Positions 35,006-44,378 are shown, counted from the first letter of the stretch. The stretch: DNA of 64,000 nt from Verrucomicrobiales bacterium (GCA_015075445.1 JABTUJ010000001.1:353419-417418), one strand, 5' to 3'. Notes: generated from the sequence alone by a model not told the origin. A program made the numbers and translations.

Positions 35006-36235
35006 TTAGCCATTCATGATCCATTGAATGATGCTCCGCTGGCGTGCCGTCGCGATCCGTACGAATTCAGAAAACAGATTGACATCGGCCCTGCTGGAGA
35101 AACTGAGGCAGGAGCGTGCGACCTTGAAGGATTCCGGGTGTGTAGTGGGGTCGTCGGCGAGATCACTGAAAAAGCCGGGGAGCTTGGTCAGGAGCTCGTG
35201 ATATTGTGCGTAGCTCGCCATCGCGGGCCGCCCGAGGATCAGGTTTATGGGCAGGGACGAGTAACCCTCGAGGCGCGAGTAGGGTTCGTACCAGGGGCCG
35301 ACGCCCTTCCGAATGTTGTGGCGTTTCGCCGAGGTGATCTTCACTCCCGTCCGCTTGATGAGGCGAAGGTAGACCGCACGCTCCAGCAGTGTGACCGGCT
35401 CAAACGCGACTAGAGCGCGACGCGCCAGCGGAGAGTTCGCTAGCAACTGCTCGCAGCGCTGATCGAGGCAGGTGAAGAGATTCTCGCGCACGATCGGGTC
35501 GGGATCCTCCAGTGAATCCATGAAAACCCTGAAGAAGAGGTCCGGGGCATGGCCTGCTTGATTCTTTGCTAGAATCGCCATCAGCGCGCGTCCGCGCATG
35601 TCTCCCGGATGACCGGCGAGCGACCTGCGGTTACGCGCGAGCAAGGGCTCCACCGCTGCCGACGGTTGCGCCTGGAGTACTGCCATCGTCAAGGCCCGTT
35701 CTATGTAATCGTCGGTGAAGTACGCGCGCAATGCCTCCTTGAGCCGCATGATGCGCGCCAGATGGTAGTTTGGATCCAGGAACGAAAGGAGGTCGTCCCA
35801 TTTCAACTCGATGGCCTCGTCGTAGGTGATTTCGAAAACCTCCTCCAGTTGTCGGCCGCGCTGGATGTAGCCCTTGGTTACCAGTCCGTTGCTGAGTATG
35901 GCCGCGTGACAGGCCAGCGTGTCGCAATAGCTCTGTATTTGCGTCCGCTCTTCCGGGGAGCCAATGCGCTTCCGCGGGGTCTTGGCGTCAACCACCACGA
36001 GCGGGACGTGGCGATACGACAGCACGAAATCGGGAAAGAGGTGTTCCCGCCTCGCCACCGCCCGCCGGTACTTCCGTGCAAGGTAAACCCCGCGGTGGAT
36101 TCGCTTAATGCCGAACGCGTCGTAGCCAGCTGCCCGAAACAGTGGGATCAAGAATTCCTCGCGAACGTAATACTCATCACGATTGTGAAAATCCTTGAGC
36201 GCGACTGAAACCTGGATCTCGCGCGATGGGTTCAC
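35006..36235 (-). CDS. HsdR-N/PD-(D/E)XK-like nuclease domain with helical repeat C-terminus
   Basis: 409 residues from a GTG at 36235 overlapping the upstream stop as GTGA; ATG 36280 would overlap 49 bases. The N-terminal 130 residues resemble the HsdR N-terminal nuclease: DEYYVREEFLIPLFRAAGYD, LFPDFVLSYRHVPLVVVDAK TP (PD...xDAK active-site pattern), then RTQIQSYCDTLACHAAILSN G. The rest is helical: HPGDMRGRALMAILAKNQAG, DSLEDPDPIVRENLFTCL (HEAT-like), with a distinct C-terminus. It is the last gene of a three-gene operon. It may be the effector nuclease, cutting an unknown target. Confidence 0.75.
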   Translation of the reverse strand: MNPSREIQVSVALKDFHNRDEYYVREEFLIPLFRAAGYDAFGIKRIHRGVYLARKYRRAVARREHLFPDFVLSYRHVPLVVVDAKTPRKRIGSPEERTQIQSYCDTLACHAAILSNGLVTKGYIQRGRQLEEVFEITYDEAIELKWDDLLSFLDPNYHLARIMRLKEALRAYFTDDYIERALTMAVLQAQPSAAVEPLLARNRRSLAGHPGDMRGRALMAILAKNQAGHAPDLFFRVFMDSLEDPDPIVRENLFTCLDQRCEQLLANSPLARRALVAFEPVTLLERAVYLRLIKRTGVKITSAKRHNIRKGVGPWYEPYSRLEGYSSLPINLILGRPAMASYAQYHELLTKLPGFFSDLADDPTTHPESFKVARSCLSFSSRADVNLFSEFVRIATARQRSIIQWIMNG

Positions 36236-36723
36236 ACTGGCTTGGCGAGTGCCGCGACCTGCAGGTTCAACTTCTGACAAAGCTGGCCGGGAGCAACGCG
36301 GTAGCCGCAGAACTCGTTGCCGCCCGCACCCACCACGATGGGGCGGTCGAGGACCTTTCGATCAATGAAGCGAAACGCGCAGTGGCTCACCGCCATCGGC
36401 GGGACGCCGCCGATCGCGAACGATGTGATGACCTTGATCTCATCAGGGCTCGCAAAACGCAGTTTCTTCAGCTTCGACTGGTGTTCCACCTCCTTGAAAC
36501 TGAGTCGATCCGAGCCAAGGAGAATGACGCCGACCGAACGCCCGTCGATCTCGCTGATCAAGATCAAGGTCTTGAGGATGTCAGAGGCCGGAATGTTCAG
36601 CGCCGATTGCGCGTCCTCGGTGGTGCGGCCGGACTGACAATGGTGGATGAACTCGCCGTCGAGGCCCAGCGACGTAGCCAGCGCCCGTGCCCGGGCTACA
36701 TCCTTAGATTCGAGGTAGGTCAT
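36232..36723 (-). CDS. YbaK/ProX-type aminoacyl-tRNA deacylase
   Basis: 163 residues from ATG 36723, overlapping the upstream stop as ATGA. FIHHCQSGRTTEDAQSALNI, PASDILKTLILISEIDGRSV, FASPDEIKVITSFAIGGVPP MAVSHCAFRFIDRKVLDRPI and VGAGGNEFCGYRVAPGQLCQ. The ILKTL lysine and GGVPP loop are the hallmarks of the YbaK fold. These enzymes hydrolyse mischarged aminoacyl-tRNAs. Members in operons with radical SAM proteins are not something I know, so the substrate here is open. Confidence 0.87.
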   Translation of the reverse strand: MTYLESKDVARARALATSLGLDGEFIHHCQSGRTTEDAQSALNIPASDILKTLILISEIDGRSVGVILLGSDRLSFKEVEHQSKLKKLRFASPDEIKVITSFAIGGVPPMAVSHCAFRFIDRKVLDRPIVVGAGGNEFCGYRVAPGQLCQKLNLQVAALAKPV

Positions 36724-37943
36724 GCTGATGAGAATCTGAGGTTGCCCTCGGAATCGAAGAAGGGCAGGCCGTTTTGTTCGAAAAGGTGATCGATGCAATA
36801 TGTCCGTTCGAGATCGTACTTCAAGAGCAGCAACGCTTGGTGGTCTCGCGGGTAGCGCTCCACGAGTGGGCGCGGGAGGAACGAATCGAACGGCCGCTCG
36901 TGCCAACGGAGCACGATCTCGCGAGGCATCCAGGTATCGGGCAGAAAACCACAGATCTCGAATTTGCCAAAATCATGGGAAGCGAGGAGCACACCCTTCT
37001 TTTCCAGGCCGTTCAGTCGCGCGTGGGCATGGCCCATCATCGCATAGGCGTGGTGCAGCCTGATTCCGTATTGTTCCACACCGCGCACTGGCATGAACAC
37101 CGTGAAGTAGTAAGGAATGATCTGGTGATCGATATACTCCTGATGCAGCCGAACCAGCACGTCCTCGTCGTCGTTTATACCGGCAGCCAGCGTCGGCTGG
37201 CCGCGGACTTGGACGCCGGCATGGGCGAGCGCGGCCAGCGCCCGACGCGAATCCGCGGACATCTCAGCGGGATGATTCAGTTGGGCGATGATCGTGATGT
37301 GCTTGCCCGGCTGTTGATTGGTGCGCGTTAGAAAGGCGAGGAGATCGGCGTCGAGAAAGTAGCCCGGATTGTAGGCGAGGACCTTCGTGGCGAAGCGCAC
37401 CGTCCGGATGGAAGGATGGACGAGGAGGCGCGCCATACATTCGATCAATCGGCATACCTCCATGGCCGCTGGATCGCCCCCGCTGTAGAGGACGTTGTTG
37501 ATTTCCGGATGTCCGTCGATGTAGCTCAGCGCCGCGTCAATCTTCGCGGAGAATCCAAACCCGGATTGCTTTTCGTGCCGAATTTCATTCACCTTGTAAC
37601 AGAATTGGCAGTTCGAAATGCAGAAATCATACATGTGGACAAGCAGCGTCGGTGCATACTTGTGTTGCAGAAAATGCATCGAATCGCGCCGATACTTCAC
37701 GTTGCCATACGGATCAAACCGGCCGGAGAAGTGCCGAAGGCCGCGAAAGGGCAAAACGATGTTCAACAACCGGTCACGATCCGGCTGGGCGGCGGTCGCA
37801 ATCAAGTTGGCATAAAACTCGGTTACCATGAAGGGCATGTGGGACTCCCGGAGCAGAGCCAGCCGTTGGGCCCGCTCCTCGGCGTTTAAGCCCACGACGT
37901 TCGCAAACAGATGAAACCCTTCGAGCCCTCGATAGATTCTCAT
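36720..37943 (-). CDS. KamA-like radical SAM protein (lysine 2,3-aminomutase family)
   Basis: 407 residues from ATG 37943; ATG 37973 is an alternative that would lie at the transcription start. LLVHMYDFCISNCQFCYKVN holds the CxxxCxxC iron-sulfur motif (about residues 107-116). INNVLYSGGDPAAMEVCRLI follows as the SAM-binding GGDP motif. Then come TVRFATKVLAYNPGYFLDAD, HITIIAQLNHPAEMSADSRR and VQVRGQPTLAAGINDD, as in KamA/EpmB proteins (HFNHP, QTVLL.G.ND). It is first gene of a tight operon with the deacylase and the nuclease-like gene. Confidence 0.85.
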   Translation of the reverse strand: MRIYRGLEGFHLFANVVGLNAEERAQRLALLRESHMPFMVTEFYANLIATAAQPDRDRLLNIVLPFRGLRHFSGRFDPYGNVKYRRDSMHFLQHKYAPTLLVHMYDFCISNCQFCYKVNEIRHEKQSGFGFSAKIDAALSYIDGHPEINNVLYSGGDPAAMEVCRLIECMARLLVHPSIRTVRFATKVLAYNPGYFLDADLLAFLTRTNQQPGKHITIIAQLNHPAEMSADSRRALAALAHAGVQVRGQPTLAAGINDDEDVLVRLHQEYIDHQIIPYYFTVFMPVRGVEQYGIRLHHAYAMMGHAHARLNGLEKKGVLLASHDFGKFEICGFLPDTWMPREIVLRWHERPFDSFLPRPLVERYPRDHQALLLLKYDLERTYCIDHLFEQNGLPFFDSEGNLRFSSA

Positions 37944-37973
37944 ATGTTGGAAGACGCGATGAACGACTTGCAT

Positions 37974-38002
37974 ATCTTAGCACGTCGCTTCGCTCGTGTC
38001 AT
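37974..38002 (-). promoter_or_regulatory. Promoter of the radical SAM operon
   Basis: On the minus strand ATGACA (38002-37997) and TAAGAT (37979-37974) are separated by 17 bases, a good sigma-70 layout. Transcription would start near 37967, giving a short leader before the ATG at 37943. This is why I prefer that start. Confidence 0.5.
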
Positions 38003-38424
38003 CCCTTCTGGCACAGAGGTGTTTGTGCTTGGTTCAATGCGTTTAGGACATTCTAAGACTCTGATAGTGAACGACCTCCATTGGCTCCAAATCGACGATC
38101 GGATACAGGCTGCGGGTGCTGATCATTGCAGCGCTCGCTCCCGGGGATTTTCCGTCGCTCTTGCATGGTTTGCTGCCACCCGATTTGGTTCCAGCCATCT
38201 TCGACGCGCACGGGGCCGGCCCGCCGACGTCCGCCCGAGCTCGCCGACACCTGTCCAGCTCCGCACGGTGGTGAGCGAGCGCCTCTATGCTGAAGCGGTT
38301 AAAGAAGCACTGCGTAGCGACAATTAGAGTTTTCCAGTGACGTTGTTTCCTCGTCCGGTGGTTTCGGAATGCTCTCCGCGCCGCGAGGCCAAGGCCGTGG
38401 GGCCTTGGCCCAGGTGCGGTGGGG
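38003..38424. other. Gap with no gene
   Basis: 422 bases between the radical SAM operon promoter and the IstA fragment. Open frames are present but none has recognisable content. Confidence 0.4.
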
Positions 38425-38580
38425 ATGATCACGAAACAACAATACCGACGACTGATGAGCGAGTACCAAGCGACTGGAAACGTAACCCGAAGTGCGCAGT
38501 TGGCCGATGTGAGTCGGCCCACCGCGCGCAAGTACCTCCACGCGGGAGAAAGTCGTTTCGATCAGCGCCGCCACGATTGA
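38425..38580 (+). pseudogene. N-terminal fragment of an IstA-like transposase (IS21 family)
   Basis: 51 residues: MITKQQYRRLMSEYQATGNV, TRSAQLADVSRPTARKYLHA GE, then a stop. This is the HTH start of an IS21-type IstA (MITxEQYRRLMxEYQxTGNV, VSRPTARKYL). The remaining 400 or more residues are absent. It points the same way as the IstB fragment at 34279. Confidence 0.72.
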
Positions 38581-38654
38581 CCGCCTGCTCCAAGCGTGCG
38601 TGTCGGGGCCGAGCGTCGTCGCAATCCGAGGCGCATCATAGATGCAATCGGCGT

Positions 38655-40406
38655 CTACTTGGCTGTCTGACTTTGCTTTCGCCAGGCCGCCACCGAGGAG
38701 GCGATCGCTTCCCGTTGCGCGTCGCGCTCCCATTCGTCCCAGAAGTTTATCGTGCCGCTGTCGGGATGCGCTTTGGGTTCGGTGATTCGGATACGACTTG
38801 GCAGGAGACTGGCGTCTCCGACGACCAACGCCTCGCCCGTATCCAACACCGGGAGCAAGTCCGCGAAACCACCGAGACTGTCCGGCAGCATTCGCTGCAC
38901 AACGGACTGGTCATCGGCATTCGTGAGGCGAAGCGCGACGAAGTTGTTGCACTGGCTCAGCACCGTGCGACTGACCTCGGACGGACGCTGGCTGATGACC
39001 ACCATGCCAACGCCGTACTTGCGCCCTTCCTTGGCAATGCGCTCGAAGTATCGCAACGCGGCATCGCCGACGCTTCCAGCGTCGTTTCTGCTGGGCATGT
39101 AGAGATGCGCCTCATCGCACAGAAGCGCGATCGGATGTCGCTGGGATTTCCGCGTCCACTGCTGGACCGAGAAAATGAGGCTCGCAATCCGGCTGACAAC
39201 AAGCGGAAGGACGTCCGAGGGAACCTCGGAGAAATCGATGATTTTAACTCCGCCCTTCTTGTCGCCTTGGTCTCGGGTGCCGGCCATGAGGGATTTGGCG
39301 AGTTTGGCCAGCCACTCGAATTGCTGTGCTTCCTCTGGAGCGGCCATCATGAAACCCAGCCGTCGATCCGTCAGCTTGTTCTCCAGGCGCGCGATGAACC
39401 GACTGAGGCGTCCGTGGAACTCGCCCTGTTTCTCGCCTCGAGTGCCCGGGACCATTTCGGCATCCAAGCGTTTTAACTCCTTCAGCGCCTGCTGCATGTC
39501 ATAGGGGACGGGGCTATCGATGGTGAAGTTCGCCAAGACGTCGTTGTGGTTGCCAGCCGCGAGAAATGCCCGCTTGGCTGCCGTCACGGTGCGCGAGAGG
39601 ATCATCGCCTGGTTCGGAGCGTTCTGATCGCTCCGGTCAATCAGCATCGTCGTCATGTCCTCGTAGGCCAGCAGCCAATACGGAAGGTACACGACCCCTT
39701 CGTCGAGGCCGGAGCCGGCTTCCAAGTCCGCGGGACCGGCGATGCGAAAATGACGGATCCCGTCACCTTGGAGGGGAGAATACTCGCCATGAATGTCGAA
39801 CAGAACCGCGTTGGCGTTAGCCAGGGGCGCAACCTGTTCCAGCAATCTCGCGGTGGTCCAGGATTTGCCGGACCCCGTGCTGCCGACGATGACGGCGTGT
39901 CGCTGGAAAAACCTGTTGGCATCGAGGTACGCCTCCGCGTTCTCATCCAGCGTGTAGGTCCCGAGGCTGAGACGATGGTCATCCTCGCCGGTGTGGGATG
40001 AAATCGCCCGCATGAATGCCGTCAGTCGGTCACCCTCGATGGGGAAACAGCGGGCGTCGATCTCCGGAACGGTTTCCAGGGTTCGACGGAAAACGTTCTC
40101 CCTTTGTCCGAGGCGGTCGAAGAACGTTCCGATGAGCGCGATGCGAACAGTGTTCTGCTCAACGTTCTTGGGTTGATCTGCTTCCGGCTCAGTGCCGAGC
40201 GCATTCGCGATCGTTGTGTCGCGAATGATCTTCTGGACGATTCCGACGAGGTGCTGGCCCGCCCTAGAGCTTTGCAGAACGACAAGACGATTCACTTGGA
40301 GCTTGCGCAGCAATTCCAGATTCTCGACGGACACCACGACCATTGCGGTATCAACGGCCTTTACGTTGCCGAGCGCATCAGAGTCTTTGTAGTCGAACAG
40401 CGCCAT
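38655..40406 (-). CDS. herA: HerA-type ATPase of a SIR2-HerA defence pair
   Basis: 583 residues. An N-terminal HAS-barrel-like part (VVVSVENLELLRKLQVNRLV, LIGTFFDRLGQRENVFRRTL) is followed by the RecA-like motor: RHAVIVGSTGSGKSWTTARL (Walker A, near 172), ANAVLFDIHGEYSPL, PIALLCDEAHLYMPSRNDAG (Walker B, near 426), RKYGVGMVVISQRPSEVSRT and QCNNFVALRLTNADDQ. The C-terminal PSRIRITEPKAHPDSG is typical. HerA forms hexamers. It lies 12 bases downstream of a SIR2 gene, matching SIR2-HerA systems in which the complex degrades NAD+ or DNA during phage infection. Confidence 0.9.
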   Translation of the reverse strand: MALFDYKDSDALGNVKAVDTAMVVVSVENLELLRKLQVNRLVVLQSSRAGQHLVGIVQKIIRDTTIANALGTEPEADQPKNVEQNTVRIALIGTFFDRLGQRENVFRRTLETVPEIDARCFPIEGDRLTAFMRAISSHTGEDDHRLSLGTYTLDENAEAYLDANRFFQRHAVIVGSTGSGKSWTTARLLEQVAPLANANAVLFDIHGEYSPLQGDGIRHFRIAGPADLEAGSGLDEGVVYLPYWLLAYEDMTTMLIDRSDQNAPNQAMILSRTVTAAKRAFLAAGNHNDVLANFTIDSPVPYDMQQALKELKRLDAEMVPGTRGEKQGEFHGRLSRFIARLENKLTDRRLGFMMAAPEEAQQFEWLAKLAKSLMAGTRDQGDKKGGVKIIDFSEVPSDVLPLVVSRIASLIFSVQQWTRKSQRHPIALLCDEAHLYMPSRNDAGSVGDAALRYFERIAKEGRKYGVGMVVISQRPSEVSRTVLSQCNNFVALRLTNADDQSVVQRMLPDSLGGFADLLPVLDTGEALVVGDASLLPSRIRITEPKAHPDSGTINFWDEWERDAQREAIASSVAAWRKQSQTAK

Positions 40407-40418
40407 GCGTGAAGTATG

Positions 40419-41450
40419 TCACGGTTTCCCGATGGTGTCAGCAAGGAGTTTGCCGAACTCCCACAGGTTGGTCCCCGGCAAGTCCAATCCATTCGGATGA
40501 GCCAAGCAGTGGGCTCGGGTATTCGCCCCGTCGGCCTCCAGAGCCAGAAAGGAACTGTGCTTGCACTGAGCAAGAAAGCTCCTTGCCGAGCGCGTGAGTG
40601 TTCTCGCGAGGACGAGCAGGGGCACCTGCTGTCTCAGCACTCGGTTGGTCAACTTGGGCTGGATGTGGCGGTCGTTGAATCCGTACCCCACGGTCAGGAC
40701 GGCGCGCGCATTGGCAAACGCTGCATCTGATCGCGTAATGATGGTCCGGAAGGGTTCCTCGTGCGTCGCGAGGTACTTTCCGGTGCCCGGTGTGACCATC
40801 AACGGCACAAAGCTCGGGGGGATATGGGCCGAGTCGGGCAGGCAGAGCGCCGTGCCATGGGCATCCTGAAACCAGTCCACCGAACCATGCACCTTCAAGA
40901 TCTCGACAACCCGCGACCCCCGAGAGGGCTGGTTGGGAGCGGTTAACGTGCCACATGAGCGGAAGTAGCCGTGCGTAAAGCCAGTCGTATTCTCCAGTCC
41001 TTCCACGTCAGCCGCATATTCGGCCAGCCGGTCATAGTTCGTCGTGACGACGGTCACCGAGGAGTGGGTGCTGCGAAACAAGTGACGCAGGAGGGTGGAC
41101 ACCGGGAATTCAGCCTGGCCGGCCAGCAAATCCTCAAAGGCTCTGAGGTCATCACCGAGCACTAGTCGGCGAGTCTGGTTCACGACTTCCGCTTCCAACG
41201 ACGGCGAGAGACGAACGTTGTGAAGCGTGAGTTCCAGATCACTGCACCGAGCAAGTTCGGCTGTGAACTCGGCCCAAAGCTGCGCATCACCAGCCGCGGC
41301 TGGATTGACCTGCTTCATTAAATGGGCCTGTAGCTCCGGCATCCCGCTGATCCCAAAAGGCCGAGACGCACCGCTGCCAAGCACAATGACCGGCACCTTC
41401 TCGATGCATTTTTGGGCCAGCTTTACAGCCTCTTCGACTGAATTACCCAT
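40419..41450 (-). CDS. SIR2-family NADase of a SIR2-HerA defence pair
   Basis: 343 residues. PVIVLGSGASRPFGISGMPE is the NAD-binding GSGAS loop. SVTVVTTNYDRLAEYAADVE has the TTNxD motif. VVEILKVHGSVDWFQD carries the catalytic HG. RAVLTVGYGFNDRHIQPKLT is the last NAD-contacting strand. Defence SIR2 proteins hydrolyse NAD+ rather than deacetylate. Operon with herA. The 300 bases upstream should contain the promoter. Confidence 0.9.
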   Translation of the reverse strand: MGNSVEEAVKLAQKCIEKVPVIVLGSGASRPFGISGMPELQAHLMKQVNPAAAGDAQLWAEFTAELARCSDLELTLHNVRLSPSLEAEVVNQTRRLVLGDDLRAFEDLLAGQAEFPVSTLLRHLFRSTHSSVTVVTTNYDRLAEYAADVEGLENTTGFTHGYFRSCGTLTAPNQPSRGSRVVEILKVHGSVDWFQDAHGTALCLPDSAHIPPSFVPLMVTPGTGKYLATHEEPFRTIITRSDAAFANARAVLTVGYGFNDRHIQPKLTNRVLRQQVPLLVLARTLTRSARSFLAQCKHSSFLALEADGANTRAHCLAHPNGLDLPGTNLWEFGKLLADTIGKP

Positions 41451-41855
41451 TGTTCCCTCGCCTAGGCCTTCCGGTCTGGTGATTCCTGCGTCTCGGACTT
41501 GTTCACAGGTTTCTGCAATTCGCTGGGCGAAACGGTAATCATCTTCTAGGAGGAGGTCGAATCAGTTGTTGTTTCTGGCGGTACCAATGAGGATAGCGCT
41601 GGTTGCCGAGCCCCGTGATGAATACCTCGTCCTGAGCCACCTCTTCACGGAGACCAGCAAACCGTCCCGTGCAATGTCAGTAACTCGAATCTCGTCCGCC
41701 ATTTCTGACCAGAATATGACCAGAAATCGAGTTGACCGTCAATTGCCTGGTTCCCGGAAGAAGAAGGGTGCGAACTGATGCAGGCCGTGCCACCAGGAGT
41801 GCCACTTGTGACCCGTGTCGGGGAAGACGTAGGAGTAGCTGTGGATCCCGCGCTT
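41451..41855. other. Upstream region of the SIR2-HerA operon and an unknown protein fragment
   Basis: The first part should hold the promoter of the pair. From about 41765 to 41850 on the minus strand a frame reads GIHSYSYVFPDTGHKWHSWW HGLHQFAPFFFREPGN, which looks like real protein fused in frame to the end of a transposase fragment. I do not recognise it. Confidence 0.35.
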
Positions 41856-42225
41856 GCGGTCCCCGCGCACCGCCTCGAGCACCGCCGCCGGCAGCCAGGA
41901 CTGCAGCCGTTTCAAGCTCCCCGGGAACTGCCGACTATCCGCCGGCGCACTTTCCTGGTACAGATGCCAGTCTACTACCAACCCTTCCGCTGCTCAGCCA
42001 GGAAGAGCGTGTTGCCGAACTCGACCGCCGCCCCCGCCTTGCCCCGCACGATCACGTGCAGGTCACCCTCGTAGAGGCTCAAGATCTTGCCCGCGTTGGC
42101 GACCGGCCGCTCTCCGATGATCCGCTCATGGGCTTGCTTGACCGCCTGGGGCAACTGCGCCAGCACCTGTCGATCCGCGCGAGCACCTGCTCGGCTTGTC
42201 GATGCGGCGTCGCTCGGACCGGCAT
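41856..42225 (-). pseudogene. Fragment of the ISNCY/IS1182-like transposase
   Basis: VLAQLPQAVKQAHERIIGER, then YEGDLHVIVRGKAGAAVEFG NTLFLAEQRKG, VVDWHLYQESAPADSRQFPG SLKRLQSWLPAAVLEAVRGD R. This is nearly identical to residues in the copy at 24576-26012 and points the same way. Both ends are missing; on the 3' side it is joined to unrelated sequence at GDR. Confidence 0.75.
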
Positions 42226-42281
42226 CCTCCTATAGCCGAGCTTTGACAAGGGGCTGAGATTGCAGGTCTATCTGTTGCGTC

Positions 42282-42737
42282 TCAACGGTTGCGATTCCAA
42301 TTGCAGTTAGCATTTAGCGTGAAATTCCAGAGTGTGACGAGTCCGATTGCCATTAGGTTGGCTAGGTACAGGTCGAATCCGAGCCAGGCATGAAAGAAGT
42401 GGAGAAATAGGACGGCCAACCCGACTCCGGTAGCGCAGATGCCGTGGAAGCGCCAGAGCCGGGCTGCCACACCCCGATGGCGTAGCGGAGCTGCGCTCGC
42501 GTCCTGGAACGTCCAGATTTCGTTCCAGAGAAAGTTGTTGAGCATTGCCGTCTCCGCTGAGCAGAGCTTGCTGAAGGTGATGTTCCAGTTCAACCAGACC
42601 ACGAGCACATGCAACACCGCCATATCCACCAGAACGCCAATGCCGCCGACTAGGCAGAACTTGATGAACTGTCGCAGCCGCGGCCGCGGCATAACATTTT
42701 GGAGGAAACCGATCATTCGATATTCGGCAATCGCCAC
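42282..42737 (-). CDS. GtrA-like membrane protein
   Basis: 151 residues: RLRQFIKFCLVGGIGVLVDM AVLHVLVVWL, SAETAMLNNFLWNEIWTFQD, then two more membrane helices (ICATGVGLAVLFLHFFHAWL, YLANLMAIGLVTLWNFTLNA NCNW). The FxxVGxxGxxxD start and NFxxNxxWTF block are typical of GtrA proteins, which assist flipping or transfer of lipid-linked sugars. It is last in a row of four minus-strand genes starting with a mannosyltransferase. Confidence 0.9.
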   Translation of the reverse strand: MAIAEYRMIGFLQNVMPRPRLRQFIKFCLVGGIGVLVDMAVLHVLVVWLNWNITFSKLCSAETAMLNNFLWNEIWTFQDASAAPLRHRGVAARLWRFHGICATGVGLAVLFLHFFHAWLGFDLYLANLMAIGLVTLWNFTLNANCNWNRNR

Positions 42738-42793
42738 AAGTCAGTGGTTAGCGCTCAGTTGTGAGCCAGATGTCCTCTGTCAGCCGCTCACTT

Positions 42794-43708
42794 CTACTGC
42801 GAGTTGGCTCGCCGCGTGGAGTGATTCTGCATCCAGAGGACGTCAGCGTTGCCGGACATTAGGGCATCGTTCCGAGGGGGGGCAATGGTCCGGTTATCCT
42901 TCCAGCGATGCTCTTCCACATGTCCGTCGGCAAACGTCAGGGTGGCGCCGTTACGGTGCAACACACCAGGCTTATCACGCAAAACCCATCGCCTCGGTAG
43001 CGACGGATCGAAGTCCCACTGTAGCGCAAAACTACCGTCGTTGATTGTCTCGACGCGCTCCTCAACGAAGGTAATCGCCTCCGACGGGGACGGTTGCGTG
43101 ACATCGGCCAACCGGATATATGTCCTAGCTGCCGGACTTGTCACTGGTGAACCCATAAAGCAGTTCAGCGCGACGGTGCGCACGCGCGCTTGGGTGATCC
43201 CCGCCACCGTCACCGGCTCGGCCGAGGGACAGCGCCACACTCTCACCTCTGGCAGATACGGCCCTATCACGCTTCGCCGCAAGAAGAGCGTGTTTGTGCA
43301 GTCTGGTCCGGGCAGACCTAGCCAGCCCTCTACCCATTTGGTACCCAACGCCTCTTCGCGCCCGTCGGCATTGGGCGGCAACCGGTCGTCATGGTCATTC
43401 GCATAAAGTTGCAGCGCCACGCCGAACTGCTTGAGGTTCGAGACGCAGGCGATCTGGTGAGCGCGCCCTTGGGCCGTCGAAAGCGCCGCTAACACCAGCC
43501 CTGCCAAAAGCCCTAGGATGGCAATCACAGTCAGAAGTTCGATCAAGGTGAATGCATGACGCCAAACAAGGATGGACACGAATGAGCACGAGTTACAGCG
43601 CGTACGGGACACTATTAGTGCGTACGACCCGCCTGTGCGACCCAAAGTCGGCCTTCCGTACTCGCGCTCCGGCGCAAGACTGCGACCCAATGTGTCACGG
43701 GCTTTCAT
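42794..43708 (-). CDS. Type II secretion/prepilin-like protein (pseudopilin)
   Basis: 304 residues; the ATG at 43708 overlaps the upstream stop as [30 protein letters not shown] is a type IV prepilin transmembrane helix with Ala in place of Gly at the cleavage position. [27 protein letters not shown] and [15 protein letters not shown] follow, typical of the abundant verrucomicrobial and planctomycetal H-x9-DG pseudopilins. The presequence is long (about 52 residues). It is likely cleaved by PilD and assembled in the inner membrane. Confidence 0.85.
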   Translation of the reverse strand: MKARDTLGRSLAPEREYGRPTLGRTGGSYALIVSRTRCNSCSFVSILVWRHAFTLIELLTVIAILGLLAGLVLAALSTAQGRAHQIACVSNLKQFGVALQLYANDHDDRLPPNADGREEALGTKWVEGWLGLPGPDCTNTLFLRRSVIGPYLPEVRVWRCPSAEPVTVAGITQARVRTVALNCFMGSPVTSPAARTYIRLADVTQPSPSEAITFVEERVETINDGSFALQWDFDPSLPRRWVLRDKPGVLHRNGATLTFADGHVEEHRWKDNRTIAPPRNDALMSGNADVLWMQNHSTRRANSQ

Positions 43709-44352
43709 CGAGACTCCGGACCGGCATGGTTGTCGGCGAAAACCGCGTTCCTACGACCCTTGGTGTGCCAGCCTTCACGGTCCCGCAGCAGGAACACCCT
43801 GCCGGCACTCTGGTCGCCCGGCGTCTGGCCAATTCGGTGGAGCAGGCGCCCGTTGACCGAGACGTTCCACTCGTAGCTGGAACCTTCACGCGCGAACACG
43901 CCCTGGCGATCTTCCGGACACTTGAACACATTGCTGACCGCGCTCACGCGCGTCGCCAAAACCTCCTGAATCGCGGGCATCCCGCTCGGAGCGTTGGTTT
44001 GAGATTCACGAAACCCCGGCGCGATTGGCAGGTTGCCCTCGTTATCATCCGCATACATGCGGACCGCAATCCCGACTTGCCGCAAGTTGCTCAGGCACTG
44101 CATCGACCGCGCCCTTCGCTTCGCGCTTGCCAAAGCTGGCAACAAAAGCGCCGCCAGGACGGCAATAATCGCGATCACCACCAACAGCTCGATCAAAGTG
44201 AAACCGAGGCATGAGGCACGAACAGGCACAGCTAGATCCGAAGTATAGCCTGTTGTGGTCTCAAGTTGGACACGCTGTCCTAGCCGGAAATCATGCACCG
44301 ACACACCGCGGCTTGGTGTCTCCTCCCTTGATTCGTGCTTATTCGCGTGCAT
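43705..44352 (-). CDS. Prepilin-like protein (pseudopilin)
   Basis: 215 residues from ATG 44352; longer frames run into the upstream gene. [60 protein letters not shown] is the classical motif with Gly before the cleavage site. The C-terminus [15 protein letters not shown] is a variant of the usual FADGH. It overlaps the next pseudopilin by 4 bases. The substrates of such systems in this phylum are unknown. Confidence 0.88.
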   Translation of the reverse strand: MHANKHESREETPSRGVSVHDFRLGQRVQLETTTGYTSDLAVPVRASCLGFTLIELLVVIAIIAVLAALLLPALASAKRRARSMQCLSNLRQVGIAVRMYADDNEGNLPIAPGFRESQTNAPSGMPAIQEVLATRVSAVSNVFKCPEDRQGVFAREGSSYEWNVSVNGRLLHRIGQTPGDQSAGRVFLLRDREGWHTKGRRNAVFADNHAGPESR

Positions 44353-44378
44353 TGGAGATCGACTTGAGCGATCGTAGC

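Noticed and set aside
36720..37943. EpmB (EF-P lysine aminomutase)
   Set aside because: No efp or epmA nearby and an unusual operon; I keep the broader KamA-like call.
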